64,000 bases of DNA, from positions 1 through 64,000 of the forward strand of contig NZ_JAERRA010000001.1 of the NCBI RefSeq assembly GCF_016735685.1. Direction: 5' to 3'. Origin of the DNA: Piscinibacter lacus (GTDB lineage Bacteria; Pseudomonadota; Gammaproteobacteria; Burkholderiales; Burkholderiaceae_C). Within the stretch, counting starts at the first letter, position 1. Each line of letters starts with the position of its first letter. The notes under the pieces are model-generated. The model saw only the letters and a list, made by a program, of their open reading frames with translations. It did not search any database and was not told the origin of the DNA. The translations under genes and the position numbers were made by a program. Shown in pieces: positions 57,116 through 64,000 of this stretch.

Positions 57116-57748
57116 GTGTCCGAAGACCTGCCCGCACCGACCGACCCCAGCCGCCCCGCGGCGGCAGGCCTGCGCGTGCTCTTGGTCGATGACGGAGCAC
57201 ACCGCGTTGGCCTCATTCAGGCGGAGCTGGCCCGCCAGGGTTGCGAAGTGGTCGGCGTGCTCGATGCCGCAACGCTGGTGCACGACTGCGTGTCACGGCT
57301 CAAGCCCGATGTGGTGATCGTCGACAGCGAGTCCCCGACCCGCGACACGCTCGAGCACCTGGCCACGCTTTCGGCGCGCAACCCGCGCCCGGTGGTCGTG
57401 TTCTCCGAAGACGCGGCCACCGACACCATGCGTGCCGCGATCAAGGCCGGCGTCAGCGCCTACGTGGTGGCCGGCCTGCAAGCCGAGCGCCTTGCGCCCG
57501 TGCTGCACGTGGCCATCGCCCGCTACGAGCAGGATGCCGCGCTGCGCGCCCAGCTTGACGAGGCCCAAAGCCAGCTTGCCCACCGCAAGACCATCGAGCA
57601 GGCCAAGACCGTGCTGATGGACAGCCAGGGCCTGGACGAGGACGGCGCCCACAAGCGCCTGCGCCGCCTGGCCATGGACCGCGGCATGAAGCTGCACGAA
57701 GCGGCCGAACGCGTGATCGACGCGCAGAGCTGGCTGCGGCCGGCCTGA
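57116..57748 (+). CDS. nasT: NasT-like nitrate-responsive ANTAR antitermination regulator
   Basis: 210 residues with GTG start (LRVLLVDDGAHRVGLI follows 18 residues on). A receiver-like domain whose conserved Asp (IVDSESPT) is at the usual place, then a coiled-coil stretch (DEAQSQLAHRKTIEQAKTVLMD) and an ANTAR RNA-binding domain (GLDEDGAHKRLRRLAMDRGMKLHEAAERVID). ANTAR proteins of this type prevent termination in nitrate/nitrite assimilation leaders. The gene is followed by exactly such a leader. The partner nitrate sensor nasS is not in the window next to it. Confidence 0.9.
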   Translation: MSEDLPAPTDPSRPAAAGLRVLLVDDGAHRVGLIQAELARQGCEVVGVLDAATLVHDCVSRLKPDVVIVDSESPTRDTLEHLATLSARNPRPVVVFSEDAATDTMRAAIKAGVSAYVVAGLQAERLAPVLHVAIARYEQDAALRAQLDEAQSQLAHRKTIEQAKTVLMDSQGLDEDGAHKRLRRLAMDRGMKLHEAAERVIDAQSWLRPA

Positions 57749-57857
57749 GCGCCGCCTGCCGGTGCGCGGGCACCAGGGCGAGGCCCTGCGTGCACCGTTG
57801 CCGCGCCGCGCCGCGGCTTGCCGGCCCGGTCCAGCGGCCTGGACCCCATCCGGAGGC

Positions 57858-57873
57858 TGGCACGGTCTTCGCA
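57858..57873 (+). promoter_or_regulatory. Candidate sigma-54 promoter for the nrt operon
   Basis: TGGCACG GTCT TCGCA: GG (57859-57860) and GC (57871-57872) are spaced by exactly ten bases as in -24/-12 promoters, and only the T before the GC differs from the consensus TTGCA. It points at nrtA and fits control by NtrC under nitrogen limitation. I found no convincing NtrC site upstream. Confidence 0.6.
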
Positions 57874-57930
57874 AGAGTCCTTGCGCAGCGCCCGCAACGG
57901 CGTGGGTGCTGCACCCCAAATGGTTCGGAC

Positions 57931-57989
57931 AAAGGCGTCCGGTCGTCGTCGAAGCCCCAGAGGCTTCGGCACGCCCGCGACGCCTTTTT
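57931..57989 (+). terminator. Intrinsic terminator in the nrtA leader
   Basis: AAAGGCGTC (57931-57939) pairs with GACGCCTTTTT (57979-57989), closing an inner hairpin GAAGCC CCAGA GGCTTC (57951-57967); the downstream arm runs into TTTTT C GTTTTC. It lies about 55 bp upstream of nrtA, so only transcripts that escape it reach the structural genes. The presumed antiterminator is NasT bound to the hairpins just before it. Confidence 0.8.
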
Positions 57990-58045
57990 CGTTTTCTTGG
58001 TCTCTTACAGGTGCAGTGATGACGTCCACCCAGCGCGAGGGTCTC

Positions 58046-59275
58046 ATGAGTGAACAACGACGCGACTTCATCAAGGGCTCGGCTGCCGTCGCGGCCCTGG
58101 GCGCTGCGGGCGTGAGCCCGGGGGCCTGGGCCGCCGGCTCGGACAAGCCCGAGAAGGAGGAGGTCCGCATCGGCTTCATCCCGCTGACCGATTGCGCCAG
58201 CGTGGTGATGGCCTCGGTGCTCGGCTTCGACAAGAAGTACGGCATCAAGATCGTCCCGAGCAAGGAAGCCTCCTGGGCCGGCGTGCGCGACAAGCTCGTC
58301 AACGGCGAGCTTGACATGGCCCATGTGCTCTACGGCCTGGTCTATGGCGTGCACCTGGGCATCGGCGGCCCCAAGAAGGACATGGCCGTGCTGATGACCC
58401 TCAACCACAACGGCCAGGCCCTTTCGCTGTCCAAGGCCCTGGCCGACAAGGGCGCGGTCGATGTCGCCTCGCTGGCCAAGGTGATGGCAACCGACAAGCG
58501 CGAGTACACCTTCGCGCAGACCTTCCCGACCGGCACCCACGCCATGTGGCTGTACTACTGGCTGGCCTCGGGCGGCATCGACCCGATGAAGGACGCCAAG
58601 GTCATCACCGTGCCGCCGCCGCAGATGGTGGCCAACATGCGCGTGGGCAACATGGACGGCTTCAGCGTCGGCGAGCCCTGGAACCACCGCGCCATCATCG
58701 ACGGCATCGGCGTCACCGCCGCCACCTCGCAGGACGTGTGGAAGGACCATCCGGAGAAGGTGCTGGGCACCACCGGCGACTTCGTGGCGAAGTACCCGAA
58801 CACCGCACGCGCCGTGATCATGGCCGTGCTGGAAGCCAGCCGCTGGATCGACGCCGGCCTGCAGAACAAGGTCAAGATGGCCGAGACCATTGCCGCCAAG
58901 TCCTATGTGAACACCAGCGTCGATGCGATCAACCAGCGCATCCTGGGGCGCTACCAGAACGGCCTGGGCAAGACCTGGGACGACCCCAACCACATGAAGT
59001 TCTTCAGCGACGGCTCGGTGAACTTCCCCTACCTGTCCGACGGCATGTGGTTCCTCACCCAGCACAAGCGCTGGGGCCTGCTCAAGGAGCATCCGGATTA
59101 CCTGGGCGTGGCGCGCAAGATCAACCAGATCGAGCTCTACAAGCAGGCCGCAGCGCAGCTCAAGGTCAGCGTGCCCAAGGACGCGATGCGCAGCAGCAAG
59201 CTGATCGACGGCGTGAGCTGGGACGGCAAGGACCCGGCCAAGTACGCCGACAGCTTCAAGATCCGCGCGGCCTGA
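58046..59275 (+). CDS. nrtA: Nitrate ABC transporter substrate-binding protein
   Basis: 409 residues from ATG 58046; ATG 58019 would add nine. The Tat-type signal RRDFIKGSAAVAALGAAGVSPG begins at residue 5, so the protein is exported folded. The mature domain resembles NrtA/CmpA: VRIGFIPLTDCASVVMA, GVRDKLVNGELDMAHVLYGL, SVGEPWNHRAIIDG and DDPNHMKFFSDGSVNFPYLSDGMWF. Binds nitrate in the periplasm and feeds the permease encoded 76 bp downstream. Confidence 0.93.
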   Translation: MSEQRRDFIKGSAAVAALGAAGVSPGAWAAGSDKPEKEEVRIGFIPLTDCASVVMASVLGFDKKYGIKIVPSKEASWAGVRDKLVNGELDMAHVLYGLVYGVHLGIGGPKKDMAVLMTLNHNGQALSLSKALADKGAVDVASLAKVMATDKREYTFAQTFPTGTHAMWLYYWLASGGIDPMKDAKVITVPPPQMVANMRVGNMDGFSVGEPWNHRAIIDGIGVTAATSQDVWKDHPEKVLGTTGDFVAKYPNTARAVIMAVLEASRWIDAGLQNKVKMAETIAAKSYVNTSVDAINQRILGRYQNGLGKTWDDPNHMKFFSDGSVNFPYLSDGMWFLTQHKRWGLLKEHPDYLGVARKINQIELYKQAAAQLKVSVPKDAMRSSKLIDGVSWDGKDPAKYADSFKIRAA

Positions 59276-59351
59276 TCCCGCCCCACCGCGCGCCGCGGCC
59301 CAGGCCGCGCGCGCCGCACCCCGACCTCTGTTCGACCCGCAGGAGACCGTC

Positions 59352-60269
59352 ATGGTCAGTGCCGTCTTCCACGCCCCGCTGGAAGCGGCGGCCGCCTCGG
59401 CTGCCGCCGCTTCCGCCGCTCCCCCGGCCGCCCCCGCGGCGGCGGCTTCTCCACTTGCCGCCAGCGCGCCCGTGCCCGCCCGCAGCCGGGCCGGCATCGA
59501 CTGGCGAGCGCGCCTGATCGCGATCGGCGCGCCGCTCGCCGGCATGGCGCTGCTGGTCGGCCTGTGGGGCCTGCTCACCCTCAAGCCGGGCAGCATCCCC
59601 AGCCCGGGCGCCACCTTCGACGCGGCGGTCGCGCTCTTCGCCGACCCCTTTTACGACAAGGGCCCCAACGACCAGGGCATCGGCTGGAACATCCTGTTCT
59701 CGCTGGAGCGCGTGGCGGTGGGCTTCGGCATGGCCGCGGCGGTGGGCATCCCGCTGGGCTTCCTGATCGGCCGCTTCAGCCTGCTCAACCAGATGGTCGC
59801 GCCGCTGGTCAGCCTGCTGCGCCCGGTCTCGCCGCTGGCCTGGCTGCCCATCGGCCTGCTGGTCTTCAAGAGCGCCGACCCGGCCGCGATCTGGACCATC
59901 TTCATCTGCTCCATCTGGCCCATGATCCTCAACACCGCCCAGGGCGTGCAGCGCGTGCCGCAGGACTACCTGAACGTGGCCCGCGTGCTGAACCTGAGCG
60001 AGTGGAAGATCGTCACCAAGATCCTCTTCCCCGCCGTGCTGCCCTACATGCTGACCGGCGTGCGGCTCTCGGTCGGCACCGCCTGGCTGGTGATCGTGGC
60101 GGCCGAGATGCTGACCGGCGGCGTCGGCATCGGCTTCTGGGTCTGGGACGAGTGGAACAACCTGAACGTGCAGCACATCCTGATCGCCATCTTCGTGATC
60201 GGCATCGTCGGCCTGCTTCTGGAACAGGCGCTGATGTTCGTCGCCAGGCGCTTCAGCTACGACGATTGA
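59352..60269 (+). CDS. nrtB: Nitrate ABC transporter permease
   Basis: 305 residues. A long Ala/Pro-rich N-terminal extension (about 45 residues) precedes a permease core with five or six membrane segments; [22 protein letters not shown], the EAA-like loop [35 protein letters not shown] and [25 protein letters not shown] are typical for NrtB. The next gene, the ATPase, follows after 28 bp. Confidence 0.92.
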   Translation: MVSAVFHAPLEAAAASAAAASAAPPAAPAAAASPLAASAPVPARSRAGIDWRARLIAIGAPLAGMALLVGLWGLLTLKPGSIPSPGATFDAAVALFADPFYDKGPNDQGIGWNILFSLERVAVGFGMAAAVGIPLGFLIGRFSLLNQMVAPLVSLLRPVSPLAWLPIGLLVFKSADPAAIWTIFICSIWPMILNTAQGVQRVPQDYLNVARVLNLSEWKIVTKILFPAVLPYMLTGVRLSVGTAWLVIVAAEMLTGGVGIGFWVWDEWNNLNVQHILIAIFVIGIVGLLLEQALMFVARRFSYDD

Positions 60270-60297
60270 TCCGGCCCCCGGCACGAAGGAGTACCCC

Positions 60298-61110
60298 ATG
60301 CATCCCCACCTTCAGATCGAGAACGTCGAGATGGTCTTCTCGACCCGCAAGGGCCGCTTCCATGCCCTGCGCGACATCAATCTCACCGTGCAGCGCGGCG
60401 AGTTCATCACCCTGATCGGCCACTCCGGCTGCGGCAAGAGCACCCTGCTCAACCTCATCGCCGGCCTGCTGCGGCCCAGCGAGGGCGTGCTGCTCTGCGA
60501 CAACCGCGAGATCACCGCCCCCGGCCCCGAGCGGGCGGTGGTGTTCCAGAACCACTCGCTGCTGCCCTGGCTGAGCTGCCTGGACAACGTGCTGCTGGCC
60601 GTGGACAGCGTCTTCGCCGCCAGCGAGCCTAAGGCCCGCCGCCGGGAGCGCGCCCGCGCCGCCCTGGCATTGGTCGGCCTGACGCAGGCCGAGGCCAAGC
60701 GGCCGCACGAGATCTCCGGCGGCATGAAGCAGCGCGTCGGCATCGCCCGCGCCCTGGCCATGGAGCCCAAGCTGCTGCTGATGGACGAGCCCTTCGGCGC
60801 GCTCGACGCCCTGACCCGCGCCCGGCTGCAGGACGAGCTGATGAAGATCGTTGCCGCCACCGGCGCGAGCGTGGTCATGGTCACCCACGATGTCGACGAG
60901 GCCGTGCTGCTTTCGGACCGCATCGTGATGATGACCAACGGCCCGGCCGCCACCATCGGCGAGGTGCTGAAGGTGCCGCTGCCGCCGCTGCGCGAGGCCC
61001 TGCGCCCGCGCCTGGCGATGGCCCACGACGCCGGCTACCTGGCCAGCCGCGAGCAGGTGCTGGAGTTCCTCTACCGCAAGCAGGCCCACGTCGAGAAAGA
61101 CGCCGCCTAG
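60298..61110 (+). CDS. nrtC: Nitrate ABC transporter ATP-binding protein
   Basis: 270 residues. Walker A (GHSGCGKST), signature ([15 protein letters not shown]), Walker B ([23 protein letters not shown]) and [20 protein letters not shown] are in order. It drives nitrate uptake through NrtB. It lacks the extra C-terminal binding domain of cyanobacterial NrtC, so it is a simple NrtD-type ATPase. nirB follows after 126 bp with no obvious terminator. Confidence 0.93.
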   Translation: MHPHLQIENVEMVFSTRKGRFHALRDINLTVQRGEFITLIGHSGCGKSTLLNLIAGLLRPSEGVLLCDNREITAPGPERAVVFQNHSLLPWLSCLDNVLLAVDSVFAASEPKARRRERARAALALVGLTQAEAKRPHEISGGMKQRVGIARALAMEPKLLLMDEPFGALDALTRARLQDELMKIVAATGASVVMVTHDVDEAVLLSDRIVMMTNGPAATIGEVLKVPLPPLREALRPRLAMAHDAGYLASREQVLEFLYRKQAHVEKDAA

Positions 61111-61236
61111 GCCCGCCCGCGGCCGGCCCCGCCGGCCGCCGATCCCGACCGACCCCGCCCCGCCGCAGCCCATCCGGCCCGGCCCCGGCGGAGCCCTGCC
61201 CCGAACGCCGTCGCCAAACCTTCCGGAGGTAACCGC

Positions 61237-63705
61237 ATGAAGAACGACCTTCCCCCGCAAGCGCGCCCCAGGCTGGTCCTGGTCGGCAATGGCATGGCCG
61301 GCGTGCGCGCGCTTGAAGAGCTGCTCAAGCTCGCGCCCGAGGCCTACGACATCACCGTCTTCGGCAGCGAGCCGCATCCCAACTACAACCGCATCTTGCT
61401 CAGCCCGGTGCTGGCCGGCGAGCAGACGGTCGACGAGATCATCCTGAATCCGCTGGGCTGGTATGCCGAGCACGGCATCACCCTGCACCTGGGCAGCACG
61501 GTGACTGCCATCGACCGCGTGCAGCGCGTGGTGCGCGCCACCGGCCCCGACGGCCAGGTGATCGAGGCCGGCTACGAGCGCCTGCTGCTGGCCACCGGCT
61601 CCCTGCCCTTCATCCTGCCGGTGCCGGGCAAGGAGCTGGCGGGCGTGATCGCCTACCGCGACATCGCCGACACCCAGGCCATGATCGACGCGGCCAGCCG
61701 CTACCGCCATGCGGTGGTCATCGGCGGCGGCCTGCTGGGCCTGGAAGCCGCCAACGGCCTGATGCTGCGCGGCATGCAGACCACGGTCGTGCACATCGCG
61801 CCCTGGCTGATGGAGCGCCAGCTCGACGAGACGGCCGGGCAGATGCTGCAAGCCTCGCTGGCGCAGCGTGGGCTGAAGTTCATGATCGGCGCGCAGACTG
61901 CGGCACTGATCGGCGACAAGACGGGCCGGGTGATGGCCGTGCAGTTCAAGGACGGCCGCGAGATCCCCGCCGACCTGGTCGTGATGGCCGCCGGCATCCG
62001 CCCCAGCACCGCGCTGGCCGAATCGGCCGGCCTGCTGTGCCAGCGCGGCATCGTGGTGAGCGACACGCTCCAGACCGTGACCGACCCGCGCATCTACGCC
62101 CTGGGCGAATGCGCCGCGCACCGTGGCGTGGCCTATGGCCTGGTCGCGCCGCTGTTCGAGCAGGCCAAGGTCTGCGCCAACCACCTGGCCGGCTTCGGCA
62201 TCGGCCGCTACACCGGCAGCCAGGTCAGCACCAAGCTCAAGGTGACCGGCATCGACCTGTTCAGCGCCGGCGACTTCATCGGCGGCGAGGGCAGCGAAGC
62301 CATCGTGATGAGCGACCCCTACGGGGGCGTCTACAAGAAGCTGGTCGTGCGCGGCGACAAGCTGATCGGCGCCTGCCTCTACGGCGACACGGTGGACGGA
62401 AGCTGGTACTTCAAGCTGATCCGCGAAGGCAAGCCCGTCCACGAGATCCGCGACCGCCTGATGTTCGGCGAATCCAGCCTGGGCGACACCGGCCACCAGG
62501 GCCAGAGCAAGGCCGCCGCCATGGCCGACAGCGACGAGGTCTGCGGCTGCAACGGCGTCACCAAGGGCGCCATCTGCAAGGCCATCCAGGACAAGGGCCT
62601 GTTCACGCTGGAGGACGTGCGCAAGCACACCAAGGCCAGCGCGAGCTGCGGCTCCTGCACCGGCCTGGTCGAGCAGATCCTGATGAGCACGGCGGGCGGC
62701 GACTACTCTGCCACCCCCACCACCAAGGCCATGTGCGGCTGCACCGAGCACGGCCACCAGGCCGTGCGCGACGCGATCCGCGTGCAGCACCTCACCACGC
62801 ACGACGCCGTCTTCGCGCAGATGAACTGGCGCACGCCCAATGGCTGCGCGAGCTGCCGGCCGGCGATCAACTACTACATGCTCTCCACCTGGCCCAAGGA
62901 GGCGGTGGACGATCCGCAGAGCCGCTTCATCAACGAGCGCAGCCACGCCAACATTCAGAAGGACGGGACCTACAGCGTCATCCCGCGCATGTGGGGCGGC
63001 GAGACCAGCGCGGCCGAGCTGCGCCGCATCGCCGACGTGGCCGACAAGTACCAGATCCCCACCGTCAAGGTGACCGGCGGCCAGCGCATCGACCTGCTCG
63101 GCGTGAAGAAGGAAGACCTGCCCGCCGTCTGGCAGGAGATCGGCATGCCCAGCGGCCATGCCTATGCCAAGGCCCTGCGCACGGTGAAGACCTGCGTGGG
63201 CAGCGAGTGGTGCCGCTTCGGCACCCAGGACAGCACGCAGATGGGCAAGGACCTGGAGCGCGCGCTCTGGCGCATGTACGCGCCGCACAAGGTCAAGCTG
63301 GCGGTGAGCGGCTGCCCGCGCAACTGCGCCGAGAGCGGCATCAAGGACGTCGGCGTGATCGGCGTCGATTCCGGCTGGGAGCTCTACATCGGCGGCAACG
63401 GCGGCATCAAGACCGAGGTCGCGGTCTTCTTCTGCAAGGTCCGGACGCCCGAGGAGGTGCTGGAGTACGCCGGCGCCTTCCTGCAGCTCTACCGCGAGGA
63501 GGGCTGGTACCTGGAGCGCACCTGCCACTACCTGGCGCGCGTCGGTCTGGACCACATCAAGGCTCGCGTGCTCGACGACGCCGCGAACCGCAAGGCCCTG
63601 TGGGAGCGCCTGCAGTTCGCGCTGGATGGCGAGCCCGACCCCTGGTTCGAGCACGCCAAGGCCCAGGTCGACGTGCGGCAGTTCGAGCCGCTGTCGCTGG
63701 AATGA
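61237..63705 (+). CDS. nirB: Assimilatory nitrite reductase, large subunit
   Basis: 822 residues. FAD and NAD(P) domains at the start (RLVLVGNGMAGVRALEELL, then VVIGGGLLGLEAANGLML), a BFD-type [2Fe-2S] domain with VCGCNGVTKGAICKAI and ASCGSCTGLVEQIL, then the ferredoxin-like halves and the sirohaem/[4Fe-4S] site TCVGSEWCRFGTQDS and SGCPRNCAESGIKD. Reduces nitrite to ammonium with NADH using six electrons. Together with nirD forms NirBD. Confidence 0.97.
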   Translation: MKNDLPPQARPRLVLVGNGMAGVRALEELLKLAPEAYDITVFGSEPHPNYNRILLSPVLAGEQTVDEIILNPLGWYAEHGITLHLGSTVTAIDRVQRVVRATGPDGQVIEAGYERLLLATGSLPFILPVPGKELAGVIAYRDIADTQAMIDAASRYRHAVVIGGGLLGLEAANGLMLRGMQTTVVHIAPWLMERQLDETAGQMLQASLAQRGLKFMIGAQTAALIGDKTGRVMAVQFKDGREIPADLVVMAAGIRPSTALAESAGLLCQRGIVVSDTLQTVTDPRIYALGECAAHRGVAYGLVAPLFEQAKVCANHLAGFGIGRYTGSQVSTKLKVTGIDLFSAGDFIGGEGSEAIVMSDPYGGVYKKLVVRGDKLIGACLYGDTVDGSWYFKLIREGKPVHEIRDRLMFGESSLGDTGHQGQSKAAAMADSDEVCGCNGVTKGAICKAIQDKGLFTLEDVRKHTKASASCGSCTGLVEQILMSTAGGDYSATPTTKAMCGCTEHGHQAVRDAIRVQHLTTHDAVFAQMNWRTPNGCASCRPAINYYMLSTWPKEAVDDPQSRFINERSHANIQKDGTYSVIPRMWGGETSAAELRRIADVADKYQIPTVKVTGGQRIDLLGVKKEDLPAVWQEIGMPSGHAYAKALRTVKTCVGSEWCRFGTQDSTQMGKDLERALWRMYAPHKVKLAVSGCPRNCAESGIKDVGVIGVDSGWELYIGGNGGIKTEVAVFFCKVRTPEEVLEYAGAFLQLYREEGWYLERTCHYLARVGLDHIKARVLDDAANRKALWERLQFALDGEPDPWFEHAKAQVDVRQFEPLSLE

Positions 63706-63753
63706 TCGCTGCATCGGCCCTCCGCTGCCCCCTTCTCTTTCCAGGATCACCCC

Positions 63754-64000
63754 ATGAGCCCCCAAGACTGGAAGCCGCTCTGCCGCGTCGAGGACATTCC
63801 CAAGCTCGGCGCCCGCCGCGTGCGGCGTGCCGCGGGCGCGGAGCTGGCCGTGTTCCGCACCGCCGACGACCGCGTCTTTGCCCTGCTCGATCGCTGCCCG
63901 CACAAGGGCGGGCCGCTGTCGCAGGGCATCGTCTTCGGCGAGCGCGTCGCCTGCCCGCTGCACAACTGGACGATCGGCCTGGCCGACGGCTGCGCCCAGG
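63754..64000 (+). CDS. nirD: Nitrite reductase small subunit, N-terminal part (runs off the window)
   Basis: The first 82 residues are visible. Rieske-like [2Fe-2S] binding fold with CPHKGGPLSQGIVFG and CPLHNWTIG, though in NirD the fold often lacks the metal; here both the C-x-H and the C-x2-H motifs look complete. Begins 48 bp after nirB. The rest continues beyond position 64000. Confidence 0.93.
   Translation, partial: MSPQDWKPLCRVEDIPKLGARRVRRAAGAELAVFRTADDRVFALLDRCPHKGGPLSQGIVFGERVACPLHNWTIGLADGCAQ

Larger units (their letters stand above)
57749..58045 (+). promoter_or_regulatory. nrtA leader: sigma-54-like promoter and regulated terminator
   Basis: 297 bp between nasT and nrtA. It holds a sigma-54-type promoter (57858-57873), a hairpin GGTCCAG CGGC CTGGACC (57828-57845), a GGGTG CTG CACCC element (57904-57916) and an intrinsic terminator (57931-57989) ahead of nrtA. 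A transcript from the -24/-12 promoter would start near 57884 and carry the terminator in its leader, as in nasFEDCBA-type leaders read by ANTAR proteins. Confidence 0.7.

Noticed and set aside
57761..57774. GGTGC GCGG GCACC as an NtrC site upstream of nrtA
   Set aside because: The arms are in the opposite order to the NtrC consensus (GCACC-N5-GGTGC). It is more likely a hairpin after nasT.

Overview
The window comes from a high-GC betaproteobacterium of the order Burkholderiales. The 5' end of a 16S rRNA gene at the left edge resembles the Rubrivivax/Leptothrix/Ideonella group, and the gene content (NtrY/NtrX pair, BigR-Blh sulfur module, XoxF methanol dehydrogenase, NasT-controlled nitrate uptake) fits a metabolically versatile beta. 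This placement is inference from sequence resemblance; no database search was possible. Nearly all of the window is ordinary, tightly packed chromosome. I see no insertion sequence, prophage, CRISPR array or integron.

Left part (1-12845). A 16S rRNA gene runs off the left edge, with two promoters and a boxA antitermination site upstream. Next come PTS enzyme I (ptsI), a divergently placed ornithine lipid-type acyltransferase (olsB-like), HPr (ptsH), a mannose-type EIIA, a small envelope protein and murU. A plus-strand pair of carbon metabolism genes (transketolase, GAPDH) ends at a clear terminator. After a secreted subtilisin comes a minus-strand operon: SET-domain methyltransferase, biotin ligase and a SPOR-like protein.

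Middle part (12977-40285). Plus-strand genes: topoisomerase III, an AEC transporter, proA, queC, a LemA-like gene, rsmB, a DUF4390 gene, an NtrY-like kinase, an NtrX-like regulator and tRNA-Phe. Minus-strand genes: an RlmI-type methyltransferase and a dapF/DUF484/xerC chain with GTGA overlaps, then two LpxL/HtrB-type acyltransferases. metK follows with a structured leader. Then prfC, a YgjP-like metallopeptidase, the blh / bigR-pmpAB sulfur-sensing module, priA and hemE.

Right part (40353-64000). An HDOD protein is divergent from a complete type IV pilus minor-pilin operon (pilE-fimT-pilV-pilW-pilX-pilY1). AMP nucleosidase and an MFS transporter follow. A minus-strand lanthanide-type methanol oxidation operon comes next: xoxF, xoxG, xoxJ, a secreted trypsin-like protein with a TPR-like tail, and two secreted orphan proteins. 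The window ends with a plus-strand nitrate/nitrite assimilation locus: nasT, a leader with a sigma-54-like promoter and an intrinsic terminator, nrtA, nrtB, nrtC, nirB and the start of nirD.

The best candidates for new biology are the three uncharacterised secreted proteins welded to the xoxFGJ operon. Next are the NasT-controlled leader, the metK leader, the DnaA-box-rich gap between hemE and priA, the split PTS operon, and an apparent CTG start for biotin ligase.
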